From contig MU385930.1 in assembly GCA_022497145.1 (NCBI GenBank), positions 62,001 to 126,000 on the forward strand: 64,000 nt of DNA, read 5' to 3'. Every line of letters starts with the position of its first letter. Positions within the stretch are counted from its first letter, which is position 1. The notes under the pieces are model-generated. The model was not told the DNA's origin and made no database searches. It saw only the letters and a list, made by a program, of their open reading frames with translations. The translations under genes and the position numbers were made by a program. Below, piece by piece: positions 11,702-22,112 of the stretch. The DNA comes from Rostrohypoxylon terebratum (taxonomy: Eukaryota > Ascomycota > Sordariomycetes > Xylariales > Hypoxylaceae).

Positions 11702-11965
11702 TCATCGTTTATTTGCTTCGACACTTGGCTCTTCGGATCTCTTGGTTTGTAGGGATTTCGCTCCGCCACCTGACACGAGACGATTGAATAGCTCCCATGA
11801 CGTAACTAATAATATGGGCATAGCAATCATGAAGCGCATATATTTCCCAGCAGCTTTCTTGTACTCTGGGCTGGACGGATCAATCGATTTTCGTTGCGGC
11901 ATCGCTGGCCTCGGTGGAGGAGCGATCTGCGACTTCACGGGTCGGAGATCGGGATTTGACGCCAT
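11702..11965 (-). CDS. Small single-pass membrane protein, unknown function
   Basis: One exon of 87 residues. A proline/basic N-terminus is followed by SSPEYKKAAGKYMRF and a hydrophobic segment FMIAMPILLVTSWELF (about residues 45-60), then a short basic tail. There is no signal peptide. The layout resembles small mitochondrial or ER tail-type membrane proteins, but I do not recognise the family. Even composition and a clean ATG context support a real gene. Confidence 0.55.
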   Translation of the reverse strand: MASNPDLRPVKSQIAPPPRPAMPQRKSIDPSSPEYKKAAGKYMRFMIAMPILLVTSWELFNRLVSGGGAKSLQTKRSEEPSVEANKR

Positions 11966-12635
11966 AGTAAAGTAATTTCAAGGTCAAGAGAATAGGTATT
12001 CAAGTGAAATGGCTAATGTTGAGTTGTATATGCGGCTTTTGAGGTTGTTGAAAGGAAGAAAATAAAATGGATCCGTTAGCGAAAATCTTGCGGTCGGGAC
12101 AGTGGGGTCCATTATAGTGGAGAAGACCCCTCCGTGGTAGGAACGAAACCCCTATAATCGTAAGCCACAGGAAGGTAACCTTGTCAGTACCAACAGTTAT
12201 CGTACAAGCCACAATAAACAAGGGGGTTGAGTCCTAATACTATATTAATACCCATACTACCATGTTTAAGATATTACTCTCATAAGGACGACTAGCCTTT
12301 ACGTTCTACCTGTTGAATCTCCCAAGATTTCAATATCTAGGTACTAGGTAGGTAGGAGTCAGGAGACAATCGGAACATCCCCAACCACCTAAGCCATCTG
12401 ATCTTCATGTTCTCCCTGATTTAACTTATACTTATAGATATTAACTATTAACTATTGCTTTCACTATAGACACACTGGGTTAGATAAGCAGAAGTCGTCG
12501 ATGGATTTCTTATATTGATAATGCTTAGAAATTGATCACGAAGCCAAATCGAGACACAGACTATTCGGTACGGTTGGTCAACATAGATAGTCTATGTAAC
12601 TACTATGTCGTGACTCCAAACTGTTTGTGTCATAT
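11966..12635. other. Intergenic region
   Basis: About 670 bp with no gene I can support. It contains a TAGGTACTAGGTAGGTAGG tract near 12339-12357. Confidence 0.5.
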
Positions 12636-13005
12636 TCAAGATTGACCATCGGGAAGTCCTTCTGTACAGGTTCCCTGAGCCAGGCAACGATTCGCAACCG
12701 AGCCATCTTCCGCGAAAGTTAACCATGCTCTGTACATCCATATGTTAGTACGATAGACTCCTATATAAGGTTCCTGACACGATGACTTACGACACGGGCA
12801 AGGCGGGAGGAGGTGCGAACGGTCCCTGGAACCAGCAGCAGTACCAGCCAAGGCTAGGAAGGGTGACATTGGTATACGAGGCGTCAATATCGGTGCACAA
12901 GCTCGCTGCAAGGAATTTGTTCTGCAAGCAGAGGTCGGTTTCTGCAGGCAACGAGAGTGCCGAAGCGATGAAGGTAGCGAAAGCTGTGATGGTGGAGGCG
13001 CGCAT
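12636..13005 (-). CDS. Small secreted cysteine-rich protein (effector-like)
   Basis: Two exons on the minus strand, 13005-12791 and 12729-12636, encode 102 residues. The intron has a GTAAGT donor, a perfect TACTAAC branch site and a TACAG acceptor, which is strong evidence that this short gene is real. Residues 1-20 are a signal peptide ending ALSLPA. The mature chain of about 80 residues has six cysteines: DLC, SLC, WYCCW, NRC and GTC. Size, cysteine count and lack of a known domain fit the small secreted cysteine-rich proteins of plant-associated or mycoparasitic fungi. Function is unknown. Confidence 0.72.
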
Positions 13006-13081
13006 TTTGGACTGGTAGATTAGATGTGGTTGATCGATGGAGATATCGCAGTCCTCGTCTTTCAACCGAGACCTGTTCAAC

Positions 13082-13088
13082 CTTTTAT
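13082..13088 (-). promoter_or_regulatory. TATA box of the small secreted protein gene
   Basis: Minus-strand TATAAAAGG about 80 bp upstream of the ATG at 13005. Confidence 0.45.
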
Positions 13089-13818
13089 ACACAGAACTCT
13101 TGGCGAGAGTGCTTAATATACTTCCTATCGACGATATAGCCAGCCAGGACAGGCCAGGCAAGTAGCAATGTATGTGGAGTTACATCTATACGGAACTCAA
13201 CCTAATATCTCGTATTGAAGTCTGAATGCAACTCGACCCCAGAGAAATCGTTATTTTACCGCGAAGACACATGACCATTCGGGAAAGTTAGCCGCGAGGG
13301 TCTCGCCAAACTTCAATATCCTGAATCGGAAACTGCGCTCTTGGCAGTGCGGTTATGCCTCTAGAAAAGGTTAGGTTTATTGCACTGTTCGAATGTTGCC
13401 AATACATATCTCGTTGACAACATATCATAAACCTGACTATAACAACTCGATTCCGGTAGCTACCTAGCTCTACAAGTTCATCAGTTCATGCAGACAGGAA
13501 CCAAGCTCAAATGATATAACCAGGTAGGTAGTATTTCTATCATGGGGTCAATCTTAAATCCTCGAGTATTAGTATCGAATGTGATGATAGAGATATCGTG
13601 TTTGATATGACCGGCTAGGACGTTATACCTAGGTAGGCAGCTTGAGATAACCGTCTTGATTCAAGGGAAAGTGATGATAGGCTCTAACGGTTGCTGGCAC
13701 AGGGGTTTCGTCGCCATCAAGTAGAGATGGTGATATGTAAACCCTAGGAATCTGGATACACCTACCTACATTAACCAAAAACCAAGGTAAACTTGGTGCT
13801 TGTTGGCAAAGACCCTGA

Positions 13819-13862
13819 CCTAGGTCCTAGGTATCTAACTACTTAGGCACCTAGTACCTAGT
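13819..13862. repeat. Palindromic CCTAGG/GGTACC tract
   Basis: One example of a dispersed intergenic motif family: units of CCTAGG, GGTACC and CCTAGTACC strung together and self-complementary. Similar tracts occur near 6729, 8800, 10411, 18909, 32561, 40585 and 53241. Confidence 0.7.
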
Positions 13863-13870
13863 AAGATCAT

Positions 13871-15799
13871 TCATCTAAGAAAGCCAGGTATATACTGCTC
13901 CCAAATCGCTCGCCCTTTCGAACAGAGCCTTCCGTCTATTCTCTGCTCCCAGCGATCACTGCCCACGGCCGTCTTCGCGTAGAAGATATGATCTGGATCG
14001 TATTTATTCTTGATGGCCAATAGCTTCTTGTAGTTACCCCCGTAAAAAGTTGTTTTAAAATCGGGCGCCTGGAAGTCGGCCTCGTTCATATATACGCCGC
14101 CATTAGGAGTTATAGCCTCTAGTTCGGGTAGAAAAGTGTTCGTGATGGCATCTTGAGCTTCCTTGTTGGATGCGAAGTTGGTGTAATTAATCGGGGTGCC
14201 GATAACCGCATTGAAAAGGGTTTTGCGAAAGTAAGGATTAACAGCGACTTCATCGGGAGACGAAACACCCTTAGCAACATTGAAGGCAACACCAATCGTG
14301 AGAGTCTTCGTGGCGATCGCTCGGATTGCTTTGACTAGCGAATCGGTACTCTCCTGGTCTTTGGCGAGTTCGCGGGGAATCAATCGGCCTCCCATGTTGA
14401 AGTCGGACACGTTCCACGTCGATGTCATAGACTGGTAACTCTGAAGGAAGCTAGGGTAGTCGGCGGATTGGTACTGATACTGGAGTCCAAGTTGATCCAT
14501 CTTCTCCCTTGTAGATTGGAAATACGCGTCTAGTTCGGACGCTTTTAAATCTGCGACCATTGCTGGCATCACCAAGAATCCGAAAGGCGCTACAACAAAT
14601 ACTAACCACTAGAACAACTTGAGTCAGTAATTCCTCTTTTGGGGAGGGATCCTGCGGGTTTCAATATGTCTTAGGAGTAAGAATACTTCAATCAGCTTAA
14701 CGGGAAAGCTTCATCAATTCCTGGGGCATCGCGAAAGGCAAAGAAAAGAACTCTAGGTGTTACGTACGGCTCCAGCATCGACAAGGGTCGGCAGCGCTTG
14801 CAAGAAAGTGCCCATCACCGAATAGATCGCGTCTGTGTTGCTTCCATCATCAAAGGCTGATAAATAGACGGTTGAAAAAGTTGTGTCCGGGTAGGCTTTG
14901 ACGGTCATGGATGTAACAATAGCGTACGTACCGCCGCCACCCCCGCGCAAGGCCCAGTATAGGTCTGTATTTTCAGTTGCGCTAGCTGTGATGTGGTCGC
15001 CAGCTGCCGTGACAGCTTCCCAAGAAAGCACGTTGTCAGCAGCAAGGCCAAACTTGGACGAAAGAATACCGATGCCACCGCCCTGGGCGTAGCCTCCTGC
15101 CGGGCCTACATTCGGACAATTGCCGCCGGCAACCATGAGGCCATTGGAGGAGGCAAATTGGTAGAGCTCGAGAAACTCGACGCCAGCGCCCACTTTGATT
15201 GCGGCACCTTGGTATCCCGAATCATGATATTTGGGGATGAGTTCTAGGGATTTCAAGTGGCGAGTCCATACTGCGAGGGCGTGTGCTCCGGTCGACTTCC
15301 CCAGATAATCATGCCCAGTGTTGCGAATAACGAGTCGGATGTTATGACGCTTAACAAATTGAAGAGCGGCCTGAAAATCTTCAATCTCAGTGGCATTGAC
15401 CGTATATGCGACGTGATATCCGAGCGTGCACGGAAGATCTGGGTCGGTGAAAGGGTTGCAGCTGTCGTTGGTAAATTGGTAGGCCATAGGCGAGGATGGG
15501 GACCCTAAATGCGTTGTAGGGAAAAACCACTCGTCACGTAGCGCATCGCATCGGTCTTGGTTGAAGGTTGTAGCGCCTTCCGAGGTGCCTTCCGAGGTGT
15601 AGTGACAGGGGGCTGCTAGAGGCACAGATGCGATCAATTTACCGTGTATCGTCTGGTTTAGGTCGTTCCAGTGCTCTAAACTAGGCCATGATTGATCTCC
15701 AGGGATCACCCGGCACTGCTGAGAGCCCCTATAGTTTAGCGTGACAGCAACTATCACAACTACGAGGGAGATAAGACCGAATAGGCCCCTCAGCGCCAT
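13871..15799 (-). CDS. BBE-like FAD-linked oxidoreductase
   Basis: Two exons, 15799-14768 and 14608-13871, encode 589 residues with a 159-bp intron. A hydrophobic segment at residues 7-21 is a signal peptide or signal anchor, so the enzyme is exported or membrane-tethered. The PCMH-type FAD domain contains RNTGHDYLGKSTG, whose His is the usual 8-alpha FAD attachment site. GGNCPNVGPAGGYAQGGG has a Cys at the position of the second covalent FAD link in berberine-bridge-like enzymes. The C-terminal BBE segment reads YGGNYKKLLAIKNKYDPDHIF. Such enzymes oxidise sugars, alkaloids or secondary metabolites. The substrate is unknown, and no biosynthetic cluster surrounds it. Confidence 0.9.
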
Positions 15800-16875
15800 G
15801 ATATGTAAATCGAAATGGATAGAACGGTGAATAAAGTTGGACCTGCCAAAAAAGATAAGGTTGTATTCTCAAATGAGAATGAGCTACGTGCTCTGAGGAT
15901 GGCGGGGGATGACGGGGGATGACGGGGGATGACGGGGAAGAAATGCTTATTTATGTATATCAGGGCTTCCCAGGTTCCTACTAGCCTACCTGCCTACCTG
16001 CCTACCTACAAACATCATATTTCTTCCAAGGTGCGGTGTTGGTTGAGAATGACAACTATAAGGCACAGAAAAAAATTCTCCACAAGCACAACGAATGCAC
16101 AGTCACAAGCTGCCATACTTACATCGGGGACTGTCGAGGACCAATATTCTTGTCAAATGGCAGAGAAACCATGCATTTAATCCAACGAAGAACGACTTCT
16201 GAATCTCTTTGATGCGAAAATGCGGCGTCGAAGTATGGGTCTAGACTCGATCTTAACCACTGAAACCGAAAGATCCCAGTGCATATGTAAGCCCTAGGGG
16301 ATTAGAAGCCAACGCCGGCGAATATAATATTGGGTTTAGGTATCTATGAGATTGTCAAGGTCCACGATCAACCCTAACCCCTACTCAAATGAAGCAAGTT
16401 TTCGACAGATGGGGAAACTGACTCTTGCCATTCTACTCCAAGTCCTTTTCCAGATAGTTTCTATGTCAAGATGAAGTACTGCTGTACTGTAGGGTCAGTT
16501 CCCATGTTCTTTTGAAGCTTCGATTGCATACAACGAACGCTCACATTCACCCTCCATAATATCATAACGTATTTGCAAGGGTATCTCGTCATGGCGGGGT
16601 TCAGGGACATGCTGCAAGCTTGCCGCCGGCAACTCACCGGAAGCCAGCCGTAACTCTCCCGCGTGCCTTTTAAACCATCACGTATGAAATCGGCGAAAAC
16701 GAAAGACGGCGCGATCTTATCTCTGATTATTCAACTTTGGGTCGTAGGCCTGGAAACTAGACTGTTAATGTCCACCGGATATCTAACTTGAGGACATGTC
16801 CAAGCGCCCGCCATTCCAATAAAGAATACAACATTCTGAACCTCAGCAACCTCAACTTTCAAGACATCGTCGAAT
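15800..16875. other. Intergenic region with short tandem repeats
   Basis: About 1.1 kb. It contains GACGGGGGAT repeated about 3.5 times (15901-15936) and CCTACCTG repeats near 15984-16007. No gene is seen. Confidence 0.55.
15901..15936. repeat. 10-bp tandem repeat
   Basis: GACGGGGGAT units in direct tandem, about 3.5 copies, upstream of the FAD oxidase gene. Confidence 0.85.
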
Positions 16876-18844
16876 ATGGATTCAATCAAATCATTCATAG
16901 ACTCGCCTACGCGGTTTGGCATATTTATCGCACTCTCTGTTGGGCTTTTTTATAATGTTTATAGAGTCTTGTATCATAAATTTCCTTGTCCGCTCCCGCC
17001 GTCTCCTCCAGCGGAACCGATTCTCGGACACTTCAGGAGCTTACCGTTAGAGAACGCTCATCTCAAGCATATGGAATATGCTAAAAGATATAGTGAATGA
17101 ATTAGCGCGGCCGTCTTATCATACGATGCTAATATCGCCCTACAGATTCCGATGTCGTGTACTTCAACGTATTAGGAAACCACATGATAGTCCTCAACTC
17201 CCAAAAAGCTGCGAATGAATTACTCGACAAACGAGGCGCGAACTACCAAGACAGGCCCAGATTCGTCTTGTTTGAAGTTATGGGATGGGGTTTGACATTG
17301 ACCTTCCTCCCGTACGGCCCCAGGTTTCGTTTGCACCGTTCTGTTCTCCAGACGGGATTCACCAGGACAGCCATCGCGAATTATAGGCCTATCCAATTAG
17401 ACGAAGCTAGACAGGCTGTACTAAGGATCATCAAGAGGCCCGAAAATTGGGACTTCTCACTGCGTCGGTGAGGTTGGCGTGTTCTCTTGGTGTTGAGCCT
17501 CGCTGATGTAGAACCTACGTAGATTTGCGTCTGCCATAGTTCTCCGAATTGGGTTCGGGGTGACTGTCAAATCGGATGACGACCCTTTCATTAAAATCGC
17601 GATGGATGCCAACATGGCGACGGGGGGAGGGGGGAATCCAGGAACAGCTCTTGTCGACTATTTCCCGTCATGTTCGTGCCCCACATAGAAGAAAAGGGGG
17701 ACCTCATTAGTGCTAGATACTAACAAATTGTAAAGTCCGCTATATACCGGAATGCCTCAATTTCTCGAGGACCTTGAAACATGCGCGCAAATGGGGATGG
17801 GCCATTAAAAACCTACATGATATCCCCTTTTCGGCAATCAAGAAGCAATTCGTGCGTTGCTGTCAGGCATCTGCTTATCTGAGATGGACACTAACATTAA
17901 GAAGGATGAGGGGACGGCGAATCCGTCCTTCGCTTACTCGCTCCTCACTAAATACAAGGAGAATGAGGAAGAAGGCATTCCTAACCAACTCACTCTCCAA
18001 GACATTCAAGGCGCATCAGGCGCTGTTTTTATCGCGGGGTCTAACACGGTTAGTTTCTTCTCTTTCTAAGGTTAACCTGCCATTGCTAACTTCACTTGGC
18101 AGACCTTTGCTACGACGACTGTTGCTATATTAAATCTGATGATGAATCCCGAAGTGTTTGAAAAGGCGAGAGCTGAGGTTGACAGAGTAGTTGGCACGGA
18201 CCGGCTACCTACGTTTGATGACCGACCCAATCTGCGTTATATCGACTATCTTGTGGAGGAAACCTCCAGGTGGAGAGCGTTGTCACCTATTGGGATCCCC
18301 CACAAATCGCTAAATGATGACATCTACAACGGAATGTTCATCCCTAAAGGGTTTGTGTAGCACTGCAATGGCTTATAAGGAAGTTTGTACTGACCCGCCG
18401 ACAAGAACATTGGTTTATTATAATACCTTTGCCATGTCCAGAGACCCAGAGGTTTACAAGGACCCCGAAAGGTTCAATCCCTACCGATATACTCCTAAGG
18501 AAGAGGGAGGAGACGGCGAACCGTTACTACTAGGGCCCTTTGGATTTGGTCGAAGGTGAGTCTTCATCACTACGTCGGAGCCACCGAGTGCACTCCTAAT
18601 TGCGAGACATAGAGTTTGCATCGGGCGTCATTTAGCCCAAGCGTCTGTGTGGATTATCGTAGTAACTCTCGTAGCTACTACGGACATATCGAAGCCTGTT
18701 GGACCAGATGGTAAGACTATCGAGCAGACGATCAAATTCAGTACGGGGTTATCAAGTCACCCGGGTAAACTTGATGTGGTCTTCAAACCTAGATCTGAAA
18801 AGGCTTTAAGACTCCTGAACGAAGCTGTCGGCGATGCTCGGTGA
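16876..18844 (+). CDS. Cytochrome P450 monooxygenase (possible frame break)
   Basis: Exons 16876-17092, 17146-17467, 17523-17671, 17736-18048, 18103-18350, 18406-18555 and 18613-18844. An N-terminal membrane anchor (FGIFIALSVGLFYNVYRVL) and a proline hinge target it to the ER. AGSNTTFATT is the I-helix oxygen-binding region, EETSR the ExxR motif, DPERFNPYRY the PERF region and FGFGRRVCIGRHLA the heme loop with its Cys ligand. The order resembles fungal OrdA-type P450s. In the fourth exon the frame changes around 17836-17870. Removing the 32 bases between TTC and ATGGAC, which have GT and AG ends, restores a 532-residue product, but that is very short for an intron. Otherwise there is a small indel and the gene is broken. 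Confidence 0.8.
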
Positions 18845-18908
18845 ACTGGAAGTTTCAGGCGGAACTCTTTTCATTATTCAGGTGGAGATCACGACAGGGT
18901 CAAATAGT

Positions 18909-18935
18909 TACCTACCTAGGTCCTAGGTACCTACT
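18909..18935. repeat. Palindromic CCTAGG/GGTACC tract
   Basis: CCTACCTAGGTCCTAGGTACC lies between the converging 3' ends of the P450 and UPF0261 genes. Same dispersed family as at 13819. Confidence 0.7.
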
Positions 18936-20199
18936 TTCCCCCTTTCTTGTCGAAAAGCTCACGTAGTCTCCGAGCCACTTGCTCTGACCAGCCAGCATCA
19001 TTGATATCCGAGTCGACTTCCACAACCCTGATTGAGGTTCCTTCAAGGCCTCTTTTGATAGCCGCAAATAGAGCCTCATCAGCTACTTTATCGTAGTACG
19101 CCTGACCCTCTATAGAAATTGCGCTGATGCCCCTCGTCGGGAGCCACACCTCGGTCAATCCAGGCTCGATGCAATTATCCTTTAGCCTCTGTGATATCCG
19201 TCGACCTAGTTCCTTGCATTCTTGCTCACTTGTCCTTATCAGAGTTACTGAAGGATTATGCTCATAGATCCTTCTCCCCAGAAATTTCTGGGGTACAGTA
19301 TCCTTGGGTCCAAAATTCACCATGTCCAAAGCACCGACGCTGACGATTTGAGGTAATCCTGCTTTGGCGGCGGCTGTTAATCTGCCTTCGCCCGCGGAGA
19401 AGACGCCTCCGACCAGCTCATCAGCCAACTCGGTAGTAGTTAGGTCTAGGACTCCATGTAGTCGACCTTCCGTCAGCAGCCTCTCCATAGCGCGTCCTCC
19501 AGCTCCGGTTGCGTGAAAGACATAAACTTCAAACCCGTTACGCTCTAGCCACTTGCGCGCAACATCTACCCCTCTCGTAGTGACGCCAAACATTGTGATC
19601 CCGACTCCTTTCTTTGCTTCGCCACCCTCAACAGGTTTCAAATCAGCTCTTTTAGCATATGACGCTTTAGCCATGCCTACCACCGCGGCAGCTGCATTGT
19701 CAACGACCGCTCTCAGCACCTCATTCAGACCCGCGATGTCGACCACGCTGTACATCATCGTGATATCTGTCTCCCCGACATATGAGCTGGTGTCGCTCGA
19801 GGCGACAGTAGAAACGATCAACTTTGGAAAGGTCACGGGTAATTGTCGCATGACAGCGGATGCGATAGTCGTTCCACAGCTGCCGCCGAGCCCGATTATG
19901 GCCTGGATCTCGCCACGGTCCTGAAGTTGTCTTACTATGGCTGTAGCCCCACTAATCATGGTCTTCACAAGGTCCGACCGAGGAAGGGAGCTAAGGTCCC
20001 CTCGGAACCCGCTAGCTTCTCGTACTAAGCGCTGTCGAATGGCGATGGCTTCGTGATCCACCTCGGACCGCCCCGCGTCGATTAAAATAACGCCTAGAGA
20101 AGGATCATGTTCGAACATCCGGGATCGAAGATAGAGAAATTCTTCGAGTTTGGTATCGAAAGTGCCAATGACGGCAATCGAGATTTTCGATGAAGCCAT
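18931..20199 (-). CDS. UPF0261 / Tm-1-like ATP-binding protein
   Basis: One exon of 422 residues. It begins with the UPF0261 hallmark IAVIGTFDTKLEEFLYL, continues with AIIGLGGSCGTTIASAVM (glycine-rich loop) and TVASSDTSSYVGETDITMM, and has FGVTTRGVDVARKWL and FHATGAGGRAMERL in the second lobe. Bacterial and fungal members match the N-terminal half of the tomato Tm-1 protein, where this fold binds ATP. The biochemical role in fungi is not established. It starts 442 bp from, and divergent to, the TIM-barrel gene at 20642, which matches the other half of Tm-1; a shared promoter and a joint function are likely. No signal peptide, so cytosolic. Confidence 0.9.
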   Translation of the reverse strand: MASSKISIAVIGTFDTKLEEFLYLRSRMFEHDPSLGVILIDAGRSEVDHEAIAIRQRLVREASGFRGDLSSLPRSDLVKTMISGATAIVRQLQDRGEIQAIIGLGGSCGTTIASAVMRQLPVTFPKLIVSTVASSDTSSYVGETDITMMYSVVDIAGLNEVLRAVVDNAAAAVVGMAKASYAKRADLKPVEGGEAKKGVGITMFGVTTRGVDVARKWLERNGFEVYVFHATGAGGRAMERLLTEGRLHGVLDLTTTELADELVGGVFSAGEGRLTAAAKAGLPQIVSVGALDMVNFGPKDTVPQKFLGRRIYEHNPSVTLIRTSEQECKELGRRISQRLKDNCIEPGLTEVWLPTRGISAISIEGQAYYDKVADEALFAAIKRGLEGTSIRVVEVDSDINDAGWSEQVARRLRELFDKKGGK

Positions 20200-20641
20200 A
20201 ATGAAGAGAATTCATCGTACGCAATCTCGATCAAAGACGAGCGAACAGCTCATCGGAATTTCCACTTCCAAAAGTCCGGGGAGCCGTAGCGGATATATCC
20301 CTCGCTAGTTAGTAGTTACCCCTTACTTAGCTATTTTGGGTACTACTTCAGTCTTCGGTGACGAAGGACATCGGACCATTGCGTCCAAGTCCGGGTCCAG
20401 GTGGGGAAGGGTAAATAGATATGTACTATCGAATTATTACGTAGTTAGTGCGATTATGCAAATATGTAACCCTCCATTTCGATATCGAGTCGTCACTTAC
20501 CATGTAGTTGGTGCAAGGATCAATCTGACTCCACCAACGCACAGCATATATTAGTCTCCCAAAGCCCGAAGCCATCCTCTGTGAACCTTGACATTGGGTC
20601 GAGATCGATCTTGAAAAACTCGTACTCGTGAAACTTCCATT
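20200..20641. promoter_or_regulatory. Shared divergent promoter of the Tm-1-like pair
   Basis: 442 bp separates the two start codons, with no coding sequence between them. It probably contains the promoters of both genes. No specific binding site is claimed. Confidence 0.5.
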
Positions 20642-21481
20642 ATGGCCCCTACTCTTCCGCGCCAAGAGATTCTGCAGCGGCTGCGGGCAGTCATATCATC
20701 CCGTCGCCCGATCGTTGGCGCCGGCGCCGGTATTGGTCTATCAGCTAAATTCGTAGAGGCCGGCGGCGCAGACCTGATCATCATCTACAACTCGGGTCGG
20801 TTCCGAATGGCCGGTCGGGGTTCGCTGGCGGGGCTTCTGCCGTACGGCGATGCCAATGCGATCGTCGTCGACATGGCGCGAGAGGTCTTACCCGTCGTCC
20901 GCGACACGCCCGTGTTTGCTGGGGTGTGCGGTACAGATCCGTTCAGAGATATGCGGCGGTTCTTGAAAGAATTGAAGGAGTTGGGCTTTAGCGGCGTTCA
21001 GAATTTCCCCACCGTAGGACTCATGGATGGTAATTTTAGGGCGGGGTTAGAAGAGACAGGCATGGGTTACGGGTTAGAGGTCGAGATGATTCGAATCGCC
21101 CACGAAATGGATCTCGTCACATCGCCCTACGTGTTTAGCGTCGAAGAGGCTGTCAGCATGGCTAAAGCCGGTGCTGATATTGTAGTCGCTCATATGGGCT
21201 TGACTACGAGTAAAGGTATTGGCGGGAAGACAGGGAAGACGCTAGACGAGAGTGTCAATCTGATCCAAGACATTAGGGAGGCGGTAATCAAAGTCAAAGA
21301 GGATATTATCGTGTTGTGTCATGGTGGACCGATCGCCGAAGTTCAAGATGCGGAATACGTTCTCTCGAGAACGAAGGGTGTGCACGGTTTCTTCGGGGCG
21401 AGCAGTATGGAACGTATCCCCGTCGAAATTGCGATCACGAACAATACGAAGAGGTTTAAGGATATCCATATACCAAACTAA
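20642..21481 (+). CDS. TIM-barrel protein of the PEP-hydrolase-like family (Tm-1 C-terminal half)
   Basis: One exon of 279 residues without a signal peptide. Motifs follow the family order: RRPIVGAGAGIGLSAKFVE, GGADLIIIYNSGRFRMAGRG, LLPYGDANAIV, PVFAGVCGTDPF, GFSGVQNFPTVGLMDG, ADIVVAHMGLTTSKGIGGKT, IIVLCHGGPI and HGFFGASSMERIPVE. This is the fold class annotated as TIM-barrel signal-transduction or phosphoenolpyruvate-hydrolase-like. In plants the same domain is fused behind a UPF0261 domain in Tm-1. Here it is a separate gene, divergent from its UPF0261 partner. The reaction is unknown. Confidence 0.9.
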   Translation: MAPTLPRQEILQRLRAVISSRRPIVGAGAGIGLSAKFVEAGGADLIIIYNSGRFRMAGRGSLAGLLPYGDANAIVVDMAREVLPVVRDTPVFAGVCGTDPFRDMRRFLKELKELGFSGVQNFPTVGLMDGNFRAGLEETGMGYGLEVEMIRIAHEMDLVTSPYVFSVEEAVSMAKAGADIVVAHMGLTTSKGIGGKTGKTLDESVNLIQDIREAVIKVKEDIIVLCHGGPIAEVQDAEYVLSRTKGVHGFFGASSMERIPVEIAITNNTKRFKDIHIPN

Positions 21482-21719
21482 TAGGCCGTATCAGCCATAG
21501 GAACCTGGACACCATTGCCTGCATTCGTGATACCAAAAAGGAAAAGAAAGGAGTAACACGCTGAGATCGAAGAGGAACGACATCACATGCCGATGATCTG
21601 TCGGATGGCGAAGATTAAATGATGTCATGTGTAACTGTAGCGCTCCGCATACCGCGTTACACCGCCCCCAATTCCGTCCCCCATAGTGCACCCTTGTAGC
21701 TTTCATAATAGGTACCTAC

Positions 21720-21848
21720 CAGAAAGACCAGAGAGAAAGTGCCCCATGTAGTAATAGTACTGTCCTGATTGACCAATCAAGAACCGGGAAATGTACAGTG
21801 TATCACGGTACTATTAATACATGGGGCACTTTTTCTCTGGTCTTTCTG
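21720..21848. mobile_element. MITE-like 129-bp inverted-repeat element
   Basis: Two 44-bp arms (21720-21763 and 21805-21848) are near-perfect inverted repeats, with about three mismatches by hand alignment. The outer ends read CAGAAAGACCAG and CTGGTCTTTCTG. They enclose a 41-bp core that has its own small palindrome around TGATTGACCAATCA. Both flanks are CCTAC (21715-21719 and 21849-21853), a possible 5-bp target-site duplication, although CCTAC is common locally. There is no coding capacity. It could be a non-autonomous transposon or a hairpin-forming element; the superfamily cannot be assigned. Confidence 0.7.
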
Positions 21849-22016
21849 CCTACCTAGGAGGTCCTGGGTCCGAGGTACCTACTTGTTATTTTCATACGGA
21901 CCTCAGGAAGTTTCGCATAGAGAACTAGGCCGTTGGAATGTTCATGTAAGTCTATAAATGATAATCTATGCTGCCGCTGATACGAACGCTAATGCTCGCT
22001 ATTACAATCAAAATAT

Positions 22017-22040
22017 AGCTGGTAGCTGGTAGCTGGTAGC
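22017..22040. repeat. 7-bp tandem repeat
   Basis: AGCTGGT repeated about three times. Confidence 0.8.
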
Positions 22041-22112
22041 AGATGCATGATCCCAGGGGTTCTCCGCCAACTCCGTAAAACATCCGACACACGAGCAGGC
22101 CGGGCAACCAAA

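Larger units (their letters stand above)
13006..13870. other. Promoter of the small secreted protein and intergenic DNA
   Basis: About 865 bp. The right end is dense in CCTAGGTCCTAGGTA/ACCTAGTACC palindromes (about 13819-13862). Nothing coding is seen. Confidence 0.5.
21482..22112. other. Intergenic region with inverted-repeat element
   Basis: About 630 bp. It holds the MITE-like element at 21720-21848, a flanking CCTAGGAGGTCCTGGGTCC tract, and an AGCTGGT tandem repeat (about 22017-22040). Confidence 0.7.
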
